From positions 4,300,563 through 4,364,562 of the forward strand of contig NC_060063.1 of NCBI RefSeq assembly GCF_020283565.1: a DNA stretch of 64,000 bases, in the 5' to 3' direction. The DNA is from Trifolium pratense. Its lineage: Eukaryota > Streptophyta > Magnoliopsida > Fabales > Fabaceae. Positions 1-11,859 of the stretch are shown here, piece after piece (the first letter of the stretch is position 1; every line of letters begins with the position of its first letter). A model generated the notes under the pieces. It searched no databases. It was not told where the DNA came from and saw only the letters and a list, made by a program, of their open reading frames with translations. The translations under genes and the position numbers were made by a program.

Positions 1-1
1 T

Positions 2-340
2 AAACGAGTAAAACAAGAGAGATTAAGAAAAATGAAAAGGTTTAGTTTACGCATTGCAGAGTTTCGGAGAAAGAAAGAAGACGAACAACGCGAAAAAGAT
101 GAGAAAGATAAAAAAGACAACAAGAAACCACAAGATGCTGAGATAATAATCATCTCATCAGATTCTGAAGCTGAAGAGAATGAAGATGATGCTGACTATG
201 TTGAGTTCTTGGCTGGCTATGTTCCAGAAGAAGAACAAGAAGAAGAAGAAGAAGAGCAAAACCCAGATCCCATAGAAATATCATCAGATGATGCTGAGGA
301 GAAATCAGAGATTTCTTCTGAGTTTTATCCATCTGATTAG
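2..340 (+). CDS. C-terminal part of an acidic ORF antisense to Sirevirus A
   Basis: The frame is open from the window edge to a stop at 338-340, so this is the end of a longer protein; an internal Met lies at 32. The visible part is very charged: a Lys/Arg/Glu-rich stretch, then Ser-Asp-Ser-Glu acidic patches and a Glu run, ending in SEFYPSD. There is no known domain. It runs toward the minus-strand env-like ORF and the two stops are about 250 bp apart. A possible poly(A) signal AATAAA lies at 400-405. Some plant LTR elements carry additional antisense ORFs between pol/env and the 3' LTR; this position fits that idea, but it could also be part of an unrelated gene. No function is assigned. 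Confidence 0.45.
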   Translation, partial: KRVKQERLRKMKRFSLRIAEFRRKKEDEQREKDEKDKKDNKKPQDAEIIIISSDSEAEENEDDADYVEFLAGYVPEEEQEEEEEEQNPDPIEISSDDAEEKSEISSEFYPSD

Positions 341-592
341 GATTAGGTTGTCTTTTTTCTTTTTCTTTTTACCAATGTACTCAACATTGTTAGATCATTA
401 ATAAAAATTTTCGTTTAAAAGCATCTTGTGTTCTTATGTTCTTATTTATCAAAGAAAGTGAGCACAAACAAAAAAAATATAACAAATCACATAACAAGAA
501 AACAAAACAGCTTAAAATAAAATTGTTCAGAAGATAACAAGAAAACAAAAACAGCTTAAAACGAAAACATCTTAAAATAAGTGCATAGAATC
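341..592. other. AT-rich spacer between convergent ORFs
   Basis: This stretch separates the plus-strand acidic ORF from the minus-strand env-like ORF. It holds T-rich tracts, an AATAAA at 400-405 and a short repeat (acaagaaaac near 496 and 536). No ORF, LTR border or polypurine tract is visible, so the 3' LTR of element A must be further left. Confidence 0.5.
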
Positions 593-3295
593 CTAGGGTT
601 TCTTAAGGAAGGCTAAGAGTTGGTCAAATTTGTCATTCAGCGATCCCACATTGGAAACTAAACCATCCACCTTGGTTTCCAATGTTTGGTGAGCAGCTCT
701 TTGCCTATCCAAACCTTCCTGCTGTTCCCTCAGGGCTTCTTGAAAGATCTGCAACTGATTAACCACCACAGGAGCTTGATCTTGAACCAAAGGCGCTTGT
801 TCTTCAACCAAAGGTGCCTTGCCTTTATCAGAGGGTTCACCTTCCTCTGGATAGTCAATCATCAGCACATCCTCTTGATTCTGAAAAGCAAGCACATCAT
901 CCTCTGAAATGTCCTCTGGTTGCAACTTATTTGCCAACAGGGCAACTCTTGCAGCAGCTTCTTCTATCCTTTCAGACTCAGACCTCTGAGCTTCAAGACT
1001 CTGAAATAGCTTGGAGTCTATCCAGATGACTTTGAAAGCGTTCAGACGTTGTTCAGCAGCAGCAAGAGCTTCCAGCTTAGCACGTTCAGACTCAGCATGA
1101 TTGAAAGTTGTAATCCTCTTCAACTCAGCCCTAGCCAGACTTTTCCTCATGAAGCTTATCACATCCAAGTCTCTTCTTCCAACCACAGCCTTAATCTTTT
1201 CAGCAGCATCATCCAAAGCATTGCAAATCCTTGCCTTAATTCTTGACACCTCTAAATCCACATCAGAGGGACAAACTAAGAACCTGTCCTTTATCTTAGA
1301 TAATCTAAGTAAGTCATCATGAAACTGAGTGGATAGATTACTAAAAGGGTTAGATGATGAGGGTGAAGGATTGGGAATGGTAGAGAGGTTTGGTGTTTCA
1401 GTAGCAGGGTTGTCAATAATAACAACTTCTGCCTCTGAAGGCTTGGGAGCACAAGTGTGAATACGCTCAGGAGAAACGTGTTCAGCATTTGGGTTAGAAT
1501 TTGGTTCAGGGGTTGATTCAGTTGATGAGATGTCAGAGGTTGATTCAGGATAAATGTGTTCAGGGGATGGTTCAGGAGATTTATGTTCAGTTGTTGGTTC
1601 AGGAGATTTATGTGGAGAGGGTTGTTTTGTGGGAGAGATTGGTTCAGGGATTGGAATATGTGATTGTGGTTCAGATGATGGAATTGTAGGAGTTTCTTTT
1701 TGTGATTGGGTTTGAGGTGATTTTGGTTTAGGGGATGATGAAGATTTCTGGGTGAAGGTTTGATTATTCAGAGGGTCTGGACTAAGATGTTTTTCTAGTT
1801 CAGACAGAGGGTTATCAGAGGTTGGAATAATTGTGGGTTCAGGAAGTATAGTCCTAAGAGGTTTGGTATAACCTATCCCAATTTCAGCTTCATTAAAGAC
1901 AAACTTAGAAGACTTACCTTTACCTTTAGGAACAGGAACAGGTCTTCTACGAAGTCTTTCAGCTAGTGTCTCTTCATCAGACTCAGTCTCATCTTCAGAT
2001 GCAGACTCTTCAGATGAGCTGTCAACTTCAACAATTATAGGCTCTTTGGAAGCTCCTTCAGCAGCCTTGGTTGCAGTTTCTTCATGCTTCTTTTTGGTTC
2101 TCTTTTCAGCATCAGCTTGCTCCACCTTAATCCTCTTCTGAGCCAAGAGATCTGGCTTAGGTTGATCAGCTTGAGCAACAGCCTTTCTCTTAGGTCTCCT
2201 TGTAGGATTATACAAATTTGCAGGAGCAGGAGGAATCATACTTCTATCAACAACGAATCCTTCTTCTCTGAGCACTTCCAAATAGTCCTGAATGATGTGC
2301 TCAGCATCAGCTTCTGAAATAACTGGATATCCATCCACATACAGACGATCTTCAAGTTTAGCAGATAGTTCTTGTGGAGGTGCAACAGGCTTAGATGCAA
2401 TAAGACGCATCTTAGTAAGGAAACTAGCATGTAGAATTTCAGGTGTGAACTTCTTCTCCACAAGTTCTGGGTGAAATTTCTTTAAGTTCTGAACAACATG
2501 ACCTTGATGCAGAAGGTCTGACAACAACCTAGGATAAACTATAGTAGTTTTCCTCTGAGATTTACTTGCAAAAACGGCTTCACAAATCCTTTCAAAGAAA
2601 TAATCTCCAAGATTTACCTTCTTTCCTGTCAGAAGGAAATACAGCAGATGACGATGAGTCCAGGAGATTGTATCAGTCCCACCAACCCTTGGACTGATAG
2701 TTGCTAAGATGATTTTGAAGAGAACTCTACATTCATCAGTCAATCCCTTTACTTTCCCTTTCAAAGAGAAGTCTGTGCAGATGAGATGCAGAAGATCATC
2801 TCTGTATCTTGTATCCTTTTCAAAAGCATCTAACTCTATCCCAGAGTTAGGTAGACCAAGAAGAGCATTGAAATGAATGGGCGAGAGACTCATATTCATT
2901 CCACAGATGTTAGACCTAATCTGTACACCTGTAAATTCCAGCAGACCCATTTCCTTCCTAGTTTTACCCTTCAGACTAGGATCCCTTTCTATTGCAGCAA
3001 GCTCTTCCTTCTTAGCTTCATGCTTGTCAAACACTTTTGCTTTCATCCAGAATTTCTTCAACAAATCTGGGTAGATAGGACCGTTAAGCATGTCGAAGTA
3101 CTTATCCCAACCTTGAGTGATAAAGTACGGCTTAACGTCGAAACCATTAGCTTTCAAGCTGTCGAAATCAACTATCTTCTCTGACAGAAACGTGAGTTCA
3201 GATTCTGGGAATTCCATCTCGTTCCCAACAATCTGAAGGTTCTTGAACAAAAATGGTGGAATCTTAGTTGACGAAGAAGATGAAGGTCCGGCCAT
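593..3295 (-). CDS. env-like ORF of Sirevirus A (900 aa)
   Basis: This is the third ORF of the element, in the position of the env-like gene of Sireviruses; its role is unknown. Residues about 15-340 form a globular region containing QGWDKYF, resembling the 'putative plant transposon protein' domain found in env-like ORFs. The same QGW-K-F pattern recurs in the env-like ORF of element B. Residues about 420-460 are acidic and Ser-rich, 500-690 are Pro/Ser/Thr/Glu-rich with SPEP/SPEH repeats, and the C-terminus (about 700-900) is Ala/Glu/Leu-rich and probably coiled coil. I see no signal peptide and no convincing membrane span, so a true envelope function is doubtful. The frame is uninterrupted. 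Confidence 0.75.
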   Translation of the reverse strand: MAGPSSSSSTKIPPFLFKNLQIVGNEMEFPESELTFLSEKIVDFDSLKANGFDVKPYFITQGWDKYFDMLNGPIYPDLLKKFWMKAKVFDKHEAKKEELAAIERDPSLKGKTRKEMGLLEFTGVQIRSNICGMNMSLSPIHFNALLGLPNSGIELDAFEKDTRYRDDLLHLICTDFSLKGKVKGLTDECRVLFKIILATISPRVGGTDTISWTHRHLLYFLLTGKKVNLGDYFFERICEAVFASKSQRKTTIVYPRLLSDLLHQGHVVQNLKKFHPELVEKKFTPEILHASFLTKMRLIASKPVAPPQELSAKLEDRLYVDGYPVISEADAEHIIQDYLEVLREEGFVVDRSMIPPAPANLYNPTRRPKRKAVAQADQPKPDLLAQKRIKVEQADAEKRTKKKHEETATKAAEGASKEPIIVEVDSSSEESASEDETESDEETLAERLRRRPVPVPKGKGKSSKFVFNEAEIGIGYTKPLRTILPEPTIIPTSDNPLSELEKHLSPDPLNNQTFTQKSSSSPKPKSPQTQSQKETPTIPSSEPQSHIPIPEPISPTKQPSPHKSPEPTTEHKSPEPSPEHIYPESTSDISSTESTPEPNSNPNAEHVSPERIHTCAPKPSEAEVVIIDNPATETPNLSTIPNPSPSSSNPFSNLSTQFHDDLLRLSKIKDRFLVCPSDVDLEVSRIKARICNALDDAAEKIKAVVGRRDLDVISFMRKSLARAELKRITTFNHAESERAKLEALAAAEQRLNAFKVIWIDSKLFQSLEAQRSESERIEEAAARVALLANKLQPEDISEDDVLAFQNQEDVLMIDYPEEGEPSDKGKAPLVEEQAPLVQDQAPVVVNQLQIFQEALREQQEGLDRQRAAHQTLETKVDGLVSNVGSLNDKFDQLLAFLKKP

Positions 3296-3749
3296 TGTTG
3301 GAGATTAGGGTAGGGTTTGGAAACTAACGAGAGAGAAAGAAAGTGTGTTGGAGGTTTAGAGAGAATATGAAAGTGTAGGTAGTGAAAGTGAATAGTGTGC
3401 AAGTGTATTGTGTAAGTTTATTTAAATGAGTACAGTTAACACAAAAATAGCAAATTTTGGAAGTTACGCTAATTGACAGAAAGTTGAATACCAAAAATCA
3501 TCATTAACCACCCACTACCTGACACACGTAGACCACGTGCAGAAATTTACTCGGTAACTGCTATTTTAATGGACAACTGTTCAGCAGCGAATGCTAAACG
3601 TTTCCCACTTAAATAGTTCAGAGCCTCTGAGATATTTAAAATTCTCTATCAGAGTTAAGTACTTCAGAGCTTGTGTTTCAGATGTTCTGAATCATAAGTT
3701 CTGATATACATAACCTCTTACACTTTAATTGCCAAAAAAACAAAATTTT
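3296..3749 (-). other. pol to env-like intergenic region of element A
   Basis: This is non-coding sequence between pol and the env-like ORF, unusually rich in TTCAGA/TCTGAA words (for example around 3615-3705). In Sireviruses the env-like ORF needs either a spliced or a subgenomic message; I cannot identify splice sites here with confidence. Confidence 0.4.
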
Positions 3750-6700
3750 TTATTCAGAGATTGAAAACATGTTCAGATGTTTCTTTATAAAATCAAATCT
3801 TTCAACAGATAAAGCTTTAGTAAATATATCAGCCCATTGATTTTCAGTATCAACAAACTTAATATCTATAATGCCTCTCTGAACATAATCTCTGATAAAA
3901 TGGTGTTTGATTTCAATATGTTTGGCTCTAGAGTGTAGGATAGGATTTTTAGATAAATGAATGGCTGCAGTATTATCACAATATAAAGGAATATTGTTAC
4001 TGCTTACCTGATAATCTTCTAACTGATATTTTAGCCAGAGTAGTTGTGTGCAACACTTAGCTGCTGAAATGTATTCTGCTTCTGCTGTAGACAAAGCTAT
4101 AGTAGTTTGTCTTTTACTAGCCCAGGAGATAAGATTTTCACCAACAAATTGACAATTGCCACTTGTGGATTTTCTTTCAATTTTATCTCCAGCATAGTCA
4201 GCATCACAGAATCCATTTAGCACATAATCATTGGATTTCTTATAGAGAAGTCCAAGATTAGTTGTTCCTTTCAGATACCTAAAGATTCTCTTTACAGCAG
4301 TAAGATGAGATTCTCTGGGATCTGACTGGAATCTTGCACATAAGCAGACACTGAATAAAATATCTGGTCTAGAGGCTGTCAGATAGAGTAAGGAACCAAT
4401 CATACCTCTGTAGACCTTTTGATCTACTTTTCCTTCTTCTTCTGACTTGCTCATGTTGGTAGTTGGATGCATAGGAGTGTTCATTATCTTGCAATCATCT
4501 AGGTTGAATTTCTTCAGAAGTTCCTTGGTATACTTTGATTGATGAACATAAGTTCCTTCCTTCTTCTGATTGATTTGAATTCCAAGAAAGAATTTCAATT
4601 CTCCCATCATGCTCATTTCAAATTCATCCTGCATTATCTTAGAAAAATTCTTGCACAAAGAAGCATTAGTTGAACCAAAGATAATATCATCAACATAAAT
4701 TTGAATGATTAAAATATCTTCTTTGGTTGTTTTTCTAAAGAGTGTGCAGTCAACCTTCCCTTTCTCAAAACCCTTTTCAAGAAGGAAATTACCGAGTCTA
4801 TCATACCAAGCTCTTGGAGCTTGTTTCAGACCATACAGTGATTTCTTCAGTTTAAAAACATGTTCTGGATTTGAGATATCTTCAAAACCAGGAGGTTGCT
4901 TAACATACACTTCTTCAGAAATAAAACCATTTAAGAAGGCACTTTTAACATCCATCTGATACAAGGTTATTCCATGATTAACTGCATAAGATAGAAGTAA
5001 CCTGATTGCTTCAAGCCTAGCAACTGGTGCAAAGGTTTCAGTATAGTCAATCCCCTCTTGTTGACTATAACCTTGTGCAACCAATCTAGCCTTGTTTCTT
5101 ACCACTTCACCTTGTTCATTCAGCTTGTTTCTGAATACCCATTTTGTTCCAATAATGTTCTTGTGTGAAGGTTTGGGCACTAGAGTCCAGACATCATTTC
5201 TTTGAAATTGATTCAGCTCTTCTTGCATTGCTACAATCCAAGCATCATCTTTCAGAGCTTCATCAATCTTTGAAGGTTCCATCATTGAGATAAGACCAAC
5301 TAATGATTCCTCATTTCTCAGTTGAGATCTTGTCTTCCTTGGACTATCCTTGTTGCCTAAGATCAGTTCCTCTGGATGTGATGATTTGTATTTGAAGGTA
5401 TTTCTTGGGGGCTCATCATCTTCAGACTCATCAACATCAGGTTCAGCAGTTGCTTCAGCTCTTTGTTGTTCAGAGTCTGTAGGAACTGTTATGTTCAGAG
5501 GTTCTTCAGAAAATGGATGTTCTGAGTAGTTTGGAATATCTGAATATTGATCCTCTGATACCTGAAATCTAGACAAACCTTCCACAAGCTCTGACACTTG
5601 GTCAGACTCTTTGTCATCAAATTTGACATCCATACTTTCTTCCACAGTGTGTGTTTCAGAAATATACAGTCTGTATGCTTTTGAGCGTTCAGAGTATCCT
5701 ATAAAAATACCCTTATAACCTCTAGCATCAAATTTCTTTAGGTGGACTTTGTTATTTAAGATGTAACACGTACATCCAAACTGATGAAAATAAGAAATAT
5801 CAGGTTTTCTTCCTTTGAACAATTCATAAGCAGTTTTGTTCAACTTAGATCTGATATAGATTCTATTTTGAACATAACATGCTGTGTTTACAGCTTCTGC
5901 CCATAAAAACTTTGCTACATTTGTTTCATGCATCATGGTTCTGGCCATTTCTTGCAGAGTTCTATTCTTCCTTTCTACAACCCCATTTTGTTGAGGAGTT
6001 CTAGGAGAAGAGAATTCATGCAGAATGCCATATTTTTCACAAAAGTTTTCAAAAGGTTCATTTTCAAATTCTCCACCATGATCACTTCTAACTTTTAAAA
6101 TAGTGTAGCCTTTTTCATTTTGAATTTGTTTGCAGAAGATGCTAAACTCATCATAAGCTTCATCTTTTGTTCTTAGGAATTTTACCCAAGTCCATCTACT
6201 GTAGTCATCAACAATCACTAATCCATACTTCTTTCCATTGATAGAGGCAGTGTGAACTGGCCCAAAAAGATCAATGTGAAGAAGTTCCAATGGTCTTGAG
6301 GTAGAAACAATGTTCTTAGGTTTAAAAGATGATTTTGTAATCTTTCCTTTTTGACATGAACCACAAAGTGTGTTTGAGTGATATTTGATTTTTGGTAAAC
6401 CTCTGACAAGGTCAAGCTTACTAAGCTTAGAGATTAACCTCCAGTTAGCATGGCCTAACCTCTTATGCCAGATCCATTTTTCTTCACTCAAGGTCAAAAG
6501 ACACATCACTTTTTGTTCATTCAAATCAGAAAGATTAACTTTATAAACATTGTTCTTTCTCAGACCTTTGAATACCATGGAGTTATCAGATTGTTTAGAC
6601 ACAGTACATGATTCCTTATTAAAGACAACTACATAACCATTGTCGCAAAATTGACTTATGCTCAATAGGTTATGTTTGAGTCCATCTACTAACCAAACAT

Positions 6701-6908
6701 CATTAATAGATAGAGAAGAATTACCTACTGTACCTGTACCTATTATCTTTCCCTTTTGATTACCTCCAAAGCCAACAGATCCTCCTTCTTTCATAGTCAG
6801 CTTGGAAAATAGTTGTTTGTCACCAGTCATATGCCTTGAACATCCACTATCCAGATACCATGAGTGTTTCATGATACTTCTTTGAGTGGCAGGCTGTATG
6901 AGAAACAA
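3750..6908 (-). CDS. pol: pol polyprotein of Sirevirus A (protease-integrase-RT-RNase H)
   Basis: This copia-order polyprotein has about 1052 residues from the first open codon region. The aspartic protease motif [13 protein letters not shown] is at 17-29. The integrase zinc region (WHKRLGH ... CGSC) spans 147-184, and the integrase catalytic triad fits D213, D276 and E312 ([16 protein letters not shown]). RT shows DVKSAFLNG near 653, [12 protein letters not shown] near 691 and YVDD at 738-741. RNase H has [15 protein letters not shown] and the C-terminal ADIFTKAL. All key catalytic residues look present. The reported start is a TTG (6908-6906) just after the gag stop; expression is expected as a fusion through recoding, and the open pol frame begins at 6914 in a different frame from gag. 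Confidence 0.9.
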   Translation of the reverse strand: MFLIQPATQRSIMKHSWYLDSGCSRHMTGDKQLFSKLTMKEGGSVGFGGNQKGKIIGTGTVGNSSLSINDVWLVDGLKHNLLSISQFCDNGYVVVFNKESCTVSKQSDNSMVFKGLRKNNVYKVNLSDLNEQKVMCLLTLSEEKWIWHKRLGHANWRLISKLSKLDLVRGLPKIKYHSNTLCGSCQKGKITKSSFKPKNIVSTSRPLELLHIDLFGPVHTASINGKKYGLVIVDDYSRWTWVKFLRTKDEAYDEFSIFCKQIQNEKGYTILKVRSDHGGEFENEPFENFCEKYGILHEFSSPRTPQQNGVVERKNRTLQEMARTMMHETNVAKFLWAEAVNTACYVQNRIYIRSKLNKTAYELFKGRKPDISYFHQFGCTCYILNNKVHLKKFDARGYKGIFIGYSERSKAYRLYISETHTVEESMDVKFDDKESDQVSELVEGLSRFQVSEDQYSDIPNYSEHPFSEEPLNITVPTDSEQQRAEATAEPDVDESEDDEPPRNTFKYKSSHPEELILGNKDSPRKTRSQLRNEESLVGLISMMEPSKIDEALKDDAWIVAMQEELNQFQRNDVWTLVPKPSHKNIIGTKWVFRNKLNEQGEVVRNKARLVAQGYSQQEGIDYTETFAPVARLEAIRLLLSYAVNHGITLYQMDVKSAFLNGFISEEVYVKQPPGFEDISNPEHVFKLKKSLYGLKQAPRAWYDRLGNFLLEKGFEKGKVDCTLFRKTTKEDILIIQIYVDDIIFGSTNASLCKNFSKIMQDEFEMSMMGELKFFLGIQINQKKEGTYVHQSKYTKELLKKFNLDDCKIMNTPMHPTTNMSKSEEEGKVDQKVYRGMIGSLLYLTASRPDILFSVCLCARFQSDPRESHLTAVKRIFRYLKGTTNLGLLYKKSNDYVLNGFCDADYAGDKIERKSTSGNCQFVGENLISWASKRQTTIALSTAEAEYISAAKCCTQLLWLKYQLEDYQVSSNNIPLYCDNTAAIHLSKNPILHSRAKHIEIKHHFIRDYVQRGIIDIKFVDTENQWADIFTKALSVERFDFIKKHLNMFSISE

Positions 6909-6910
6909 CT

Positions 6911-9301
6911 TTAATCATTGCGATAGAACTCTTCATCAAGGTTAATGATAAAGTCATCCCAGTATTCTTCCTCTTCATTTATCAAGTTCTGATTGTTAAC
7001 TTGAGAACTTGTCAGCCATTGGTCTAGGACATAAGCCCTTCTTCCTTTGCATAAGACTTGTTTCCACACTCTAGGTAGGACATATCCTTTCCTAGTTGGT
7101 AAATCTGAATGATACATTATTTCAGCTTTTGGTACCCATCTTCTGGGTCCACGCTTGTTAGTCCATACATGCTTACTATGTTGTCTAGTGTTAGAGAAAA
7201 ATCTTGGTTTGGAATAATGACCTTTTTGAAACTTTCTCTTTTGAAATCTGTTATTATTCCAGAATTTGGATTGTTTATGATTCCAGGGTTTGTATTTATC
7301 ACCAATCCCATGTTCTGATTGATTATATCTACTGACTCTAGAATCATAAATAATCTGAGTCCTGTACTCCATCTGAGATTTAGAATTTTTTCTTTTAAAA
7401 ACTTCTGATCTTTTAGATTGACTAGCTTCAGGTACTGAAGTTAATTTGGATCCAGAATTTGAAGTCTCGGATGTTGAAGCTTTCAGAACTTCTGAATTGA
7501 TGTTCTCAGGTTCTGAACAACTTCTATCTTCTGAACTTCTTTCTCCAAATCCTGAGGAACTGGGTTCCTCTGAGCTGTCAGCTTCTAAATTACTCAGATC
7601 ATCTTTGTCATTTTCAACACTACCAAGATTCTTTCCCTCTTCACTTTGTGGAACAACATAATAAACCCAAGATTTTCCAACCTTTTTGGCAGAGGTCTTC
7701 AGCTTTGAATATGTTCTACCATATTCATAGCCAAGTCCCTCTCCTCTATGTCTCATGACATTATAAACAAGATTAGCAGCTTTGCTCTTACCAAGGTTGA
7801 GATGCACAAACTGTTGAAGAGCTATTTCCTGCTCATCAATAGGTTTGTGACAAACAGCACAACCCTTTTCAAAGTCATTTACTCTATTCAGAGTTTCTTG
7901 ATATAGACCTTGAAAATGTTCTGCTTGTTCAGTCAGAGTGTTAAGCTTTTCTTGTAAAACTTTTTGTTTACTTAACACTCTGAGATGTTTCTCAATGACC
8001 TTGTTAAGTGCAGTTATAAGTTGAGATTTAGAGCAGTCAGAAAATACCTCATCAGTTACTTCTGAATCTGATTCTGATTCATCGTCTGAGTCTGCATCTG
8101 AGTCAGTTGAAGCCATCAGGGCTAGATTTGCCTCTTCTTCCTCAACTTCTTCCTCAGATGATAGCTCTTCAAAGGTAGCCATCAGACTCTTTCTCAATTT
8201 ACTCTTGAATTGTTGCTTCTTTGAGCTGTATCTTTTGCTTTTGTCTTTAGCAGACATTTCTGGACAATCAGCAATAAAGTGTCCTGGCTTCTTACAGTTG
8301 AAGCAGTTCTTCTGATCATCCTTTTTGCTGACAAAATTTCTGGAGCTGTTACCTCTGAAATTTCTTTTGTTAAATCTGTTCCATTGCTGAAACTTGGTGA
8401 ATAAAGCAAACTCATCCTCATTCATCTCATCCTCTTGACCATCAGCAGAAGATTCTTCTTCAATATCAAGAAGCTGAGTCTTAAGAGCCTTAGAAGTAGT
8501 CCTAGTTGACTGTAAAGCCACTGACTTGGACTTCTTCTTAGTTTCTGAGTCAGCATCCAGAACCATCTCATGGCTTCTGAGATTGCTTATCAGAGCTTCA
8601 AGAATCAGAGTCTTGAGATTTTGAGCTTCCTCTATTGCAGTGACCTTGGGTCTCCAAGCAATAGGAAGACTTCTCAGAATCTTCTGAACATGGTCATAGG
8701 TGGAATAACTTCTCTTAAGAGCTTTAAGACCAGATACAAGGATTTGAAACCTTGTAAACATAGTCTCAATGTTTTCATCTTGTTGCATAGTGAATAGTTC
8801 ATATTGCCTTATCAAAAGACTAGCTTTAGCCTCTTGAACCTTTTCATTACCATCATAGGTAGCACACATAGAATCAAAGATAGATTTAGCAGTAGACTTG
8901 TTCTCTATTCTGACATAATCCTCATGTCTAATAGCACCAACAACAATGTCCTTTACTCTATGATGCTTAGTGTAGGTCTTTAAGTTAGCTGGTGTGAGTA
9001 ACTTTCTATGCTCAATGGACAATCTTCCATGTTCATTTAAGTTTTCAAAAGTTACTCCCAGCTCAACCAAATCCCACAACTCATGATCAATAGCAGTAAT
9101 ATTGCTATACAATCTTTCCTTCCACCACTCAAATAATGATGCATCACCATTGAATATAGGGGCTTTTCTATTGCCACTATGTTCATGTGATTCATTACTT
9201 AAGTAGTCAAAACCAAAAGCATTTCTTGGACCACCACCAGCACCACTGGCCTCACCGGCTTCACCAGTTGTTCTAGTACTACTATCGTCTCCTCCAGACA
9301 T
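6911..9301 (-). CDS. gag: gag of Sirevirus A (796 aa)
   Basis: This is the structural capsid/nucleocapsid protein. Residues about 45-250 are the copia gag (UBN2/retrotrans_gag type) region. A CCHC zinc knuckle [14 protein letters not shown] lies at 333-346. A Glu/Asp/Ser-rich segment (about 370-430) is followed by a predicted coiled coil (about 440-500) and a long basic, Ser-rich tail. The length is greater than in ordinary copia gags, which is typical of Sireviruses. The ATG at 9301 lies about 56 bp after the primer-binding site. The stop TAA (6913-6911) overlaps the beginning of the open pol frame. Confidence 0.88.
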   Translation of the reverse strand: MSGGDDSSTRTTGEAGEASGAGGGPRNAFGFDYLSNESHEHSGNRKAPIFNGDASLFEWWKERLYSNITAIDHELWDLVELGVTFENLNEHGRLSIEHRKLLTPANLKTYTKHHRVKDIVVGAIRHEDYVRIENKSTAKSIFDSMCATYDGNEKVQEAKASLLIRQYELFTMQQDENIETMFTRFQILVSGLKALKRSYSTYDHVQKILRSLPIAWRPKVTAIEEAQNLKTLILEALISNLRSHEMVLDADSETKKKSKSVALQSTRTTSKALKTQLLDIEEESSADGQEDEMNEDEFALFTKFQQWNRFNKRNFRGNSSRNFVSKKDDQKNCFNCKKPGHFIADCPEMSAKDKSKRYSSKKQQFKSKLRKSLMATFEELSSEEEVEEEEANLALMASTDSDADSDDESESDSEVTDEVFSDCSKSQLITALNKVIEKHLRVLSKQKVLQEKLNTLTEQAEHFQGLYQETLNRVNDFEKGCAVCHKPIDEQEIALQQFVHLNLGKSKAANLVYNVMRHRGEGLGYEYGRTYSKLKTSAKKVGKSWVYYVVPQSEEGKNLGSVENDKDDLSNLEADSSEEPSSSGFGERSSEDRSCSEPENINSEVLKASTSETSNSGSKLTSVPEASQSKRSEVFKRKNSKSQMEYRTQIIYDSRVSRYNQSEHGIGDKYKPWNHKQSKFWNNNRFQKRKFQKGHYSKPRFFSNTRQHSKHVWTNKRGPRRWVPKAEIMYHSDLPTRKGYVLPRVWKQVLCKGRRAYVLDQWLTSSQVNNQNLINEEEEYWDDFIINLDEEFYRND

Positions 9302-9356
9302 AGTGTTCTCACAAGATCTTTACTGTCTCACTGTTAAGTGAAAGTAACAGACCAGA

Positions 9357-9369
9357 GCTCTAGATACCA
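9357..9369 (-). other. primer binding site of Sirevirus A
   Basis: Minus-strand TGGTATCTAGAGC sits one or two bases after the LTR end. It resembles the plant initiator-Met tRNA site TGGTATCAGAGC with one extra T, so priming could be weakened. Confidence 0.7.
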
Positions 9370-9371
9370 AT

Positions 9372-10453
9372 TGAAGGTGTGAAAACACAAGAAGGGGGGG
9401 TTGAATTGTGTTTTAGCTAAGTTAAAACTTTTTCAAGTTCTTAACTCAACTAAGTTAGCAGCGGATAAACAACACAAATAATAACAAGATAGAGAGAGAG
9501 AGAGAGAGATCACACAAGCAATTTATACTGGTTCCTCTCACAAAACGAGAGTAGTCCAGTCCCCTTGCACTTCCAAGGGATTTCACTATAATCACACAAG
9601 ATTACACCTGCTCAAGCACACAAGCAAGAGACTTCTCAACAATGCTCAAGCACACAAGCTTAAGACTTCACACTTAAGCACACAAGCTTAAGTTTCCTCA
9701 AGTAATAGTAAAGTATATGAAAATATACAAATGCTCTTAGATGAACCTAAATAGAGCAAATACAAATAGTACAGAGTATTTGACTAAAGTGCAAAAACAC
9801 TTGATAAGAGGTTCAGAGCTTGTATACACAGAGTTCAGAGTTTGTTCAGCGCACGTTTAATCCTTGATAATTGTATATATGTTGTAGCTGATTCTTCTAG
9901 TATATATACCACTAGAAAAGAGTCGTTGTAAAAAGAACCGTTGGAGTTGATAATCTTTTGTCTTCAAGCAGTCTGTCTTGATGCAGTTTGTTTGTATCTA
10001 AACTGAGTAAGAGTTTCAGATACTTTGACTACTGCAGAGTGGACTTTCCTTATTCAGCTAACAAATCTGAAGACCCACGTTCTCAAGAGAGTACAGACAA
10101 AACAAGAGTGGCTGAACTGATCAGGCTTGAAAGGTCCTTTTCTTCATTGGTAGAAGAGTTGACTTGCAAAGAGAATCTTCACAGATTTCAAGAAGCTCTT
10201 CAGAGTTTGATGAAGCTTGTAGTCAGTCAAGAAGTTCTGAAGTCTTCATCCTCTGAATGTTGTAACTTCTGAAGTCTAACATCTTCTGAGCGCGTGAACT
10301 TCTGAACACACATCTTTTGAAGGTTTATTCAGAGCATTATATCTGCACACTTAAAATAAATTTTTAGTCCTTCCAATTGTTTATTAATACTTTGTTATCA
10401 TCAAAGCCTTAAGAGGTTTAGGGGCTAACTTTTAAATCAGTTTTGTTCCAACA
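9372..10453 (-). repeat. 5' LTR of Sirevirus A
   Basis: On the minus strand it begins TGTTGGAACAAAAC and ends CACCTTCA, about 1082 bp, close to the size of SIRE-type LTRs. It has TG...CA ends and lies directly before the primer site and gag. It contains an (AG)n tract at about 9488-9510 and many TTCAGA/TCTGAA words. The partner LTR is outside the window. Confidence 0.8.
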
Positions 10454-11700
10454 TTTATTTGTTACTTCTCCCACGATTTTTTTCTTTTTATCTAAAACTC
10501 CAATTTTTTGTATGTAACCCAAATTCAAATTACCTCACTTTATATAAATTCAATTTTTTTATTAAACAAAAATCAATTAGCTGGGCATCGATATATCCTA
10601 TACAATCTGCTATATAGGCGGTATTAATTTTGTTTTAATTACTCAATTTAAAACGTTTCTTTACCTTACAAAAAAATAAAATAAATAACATATAGAAATT
10701 CACATAAAATTAATAATTATGACCGATGAATGAATATAATGACACACAATATATAAAAAGAAGATACATATGAAATCACTAATTTGCCCCTATTTCATTT
10801 TTTGACACATAATCATTTTTAAGGGTATTTTGTGTCTTTATTAAAAAAAATAGTAGAAAAATGCTAAAACATTTCTAAGCAGAATTCGAGCACTTAACCT
10901 TTTAGTTACATTTTTTATTATATTTACCACTAAGCCATATGAATTAATTTGTTATATTTTTGGAACCAATATGAGTTAAATGCCCAATTGTAACCACAAA
11001 ACTCCACTTTGTTTGTTACTTCTCCCACGATTTTTTTCTTTTTATCTAAAAATCCAATTTTTTGTATGTAACCCAAATTCAAATTAAATTACCTCACTTT
11101 ATATCTACAATATATGAAAAGAAGATGCATATGAAATCACCAATTTGCCCCTTTTTCATTTTTTGAGACATAATCATTTTCAAGGGTGATTTCATATGTA
11201 TTTTCTTTTCATATATTGTAAATTTTTTGAACTAATATGAGTTAAATGTCCAATTGTAACCACAAAACACCACTTTATTTGTTACTTCTCCCACGATTTT
11301 TTTCTTTTTATCTAAAACTCCAATTTTTTGTATGTAACCCAAATTCAAATTACCTCACTTTATATAAATTCAATTTTTTTATTAAACAAAAATCAATTAG
11401 CTGGGCATCGATATATCCTATACAATCTGCTATATAGGCGGTATTAATTTTGTTTTAATTACTCAATTTAAAACGTTTCTTTACCTTACAAAAAAATAAA
11501 ATAAATAACATATAGAAATTCACATAAAATTAATAATTATGACCGATGAATGAATATAATGACACATCTACAATATATGAAAAGAATATACTTTTTTTTT
11601 TAAGGAAAAAAGAATATACATATGAAATCACCAATTTTCCTCTTTTTTCATTTTTTGACACATAATTATTTTCAAAGGGTATTTTGTGTCATATTTGAAA
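10454..11700. repeat. AT-rich locally duplicated sequence (three partial units)
   Basis: Segments beginning at 10454, about 10995 and 11274 share the same text (for example tttgttacttctcccacg). The first and third copies match closely for about 290 bp at an 820-bp offset. The word TTTTGACACATAATCATTTT recurs near 10798, 11158 and 11648 in variant form. Sirevirus A is inserted exactly where the first copy begins, at the position equal to 11274. No coding potential is visible. This is probably the body of a Helitron or similar non-autonomous element that expanded by local duplication. Confidence 0.55.
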
Positions 11701-11859
11701 GTTAATAACTAATTTCAATATTTTAATATTTTTCTTGAGGTGGTTACTTCCATTTTAATATTTTAATATTTTGTGTCATCAATACATTGGTTAGATATTT
11801 TAATAACTAAATTTCAATATTTTAATATTTTCTTGAGGTGGTTTCCTGATTTTTAATAA

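Larger units (their letters stand above)
1..10453 (-). mobile_element. Sirevirus-type Ty1/copia LTR retrotransposon (element A), truncated by window edge
   Basis: On the minus strand the order is LTR (10453-9372), iMet-type primer site, gag (9301-6911), pol (6908-3750) and an env-like ORF (3295-593). Pol order is protease, integrase, RT, RNase H, which is Ty1/copia, and a long extra ORF after pol is characteristic of Sireviruses such as soybean SIRE1. Gag, pol and env-like frames are each open over their full length, so this copy is fairly intact. The second LTR must lie left of base 1, so age and TSD cannot be judged; the base run after the visible LTR (tttat, 10454-10458) would be one TSD copy. 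The motif TTCAGA/TCTGAA is conspicuously frequent in both coding and non-coding parts. Confidence 0.9.

Noticed and set aside
593..3295. Calling the env-like ORF a true viral envelope protein
   Set aside because: No signal peptide, no clear membrane span and no cleavage or fusion-peptide-like features are visible.
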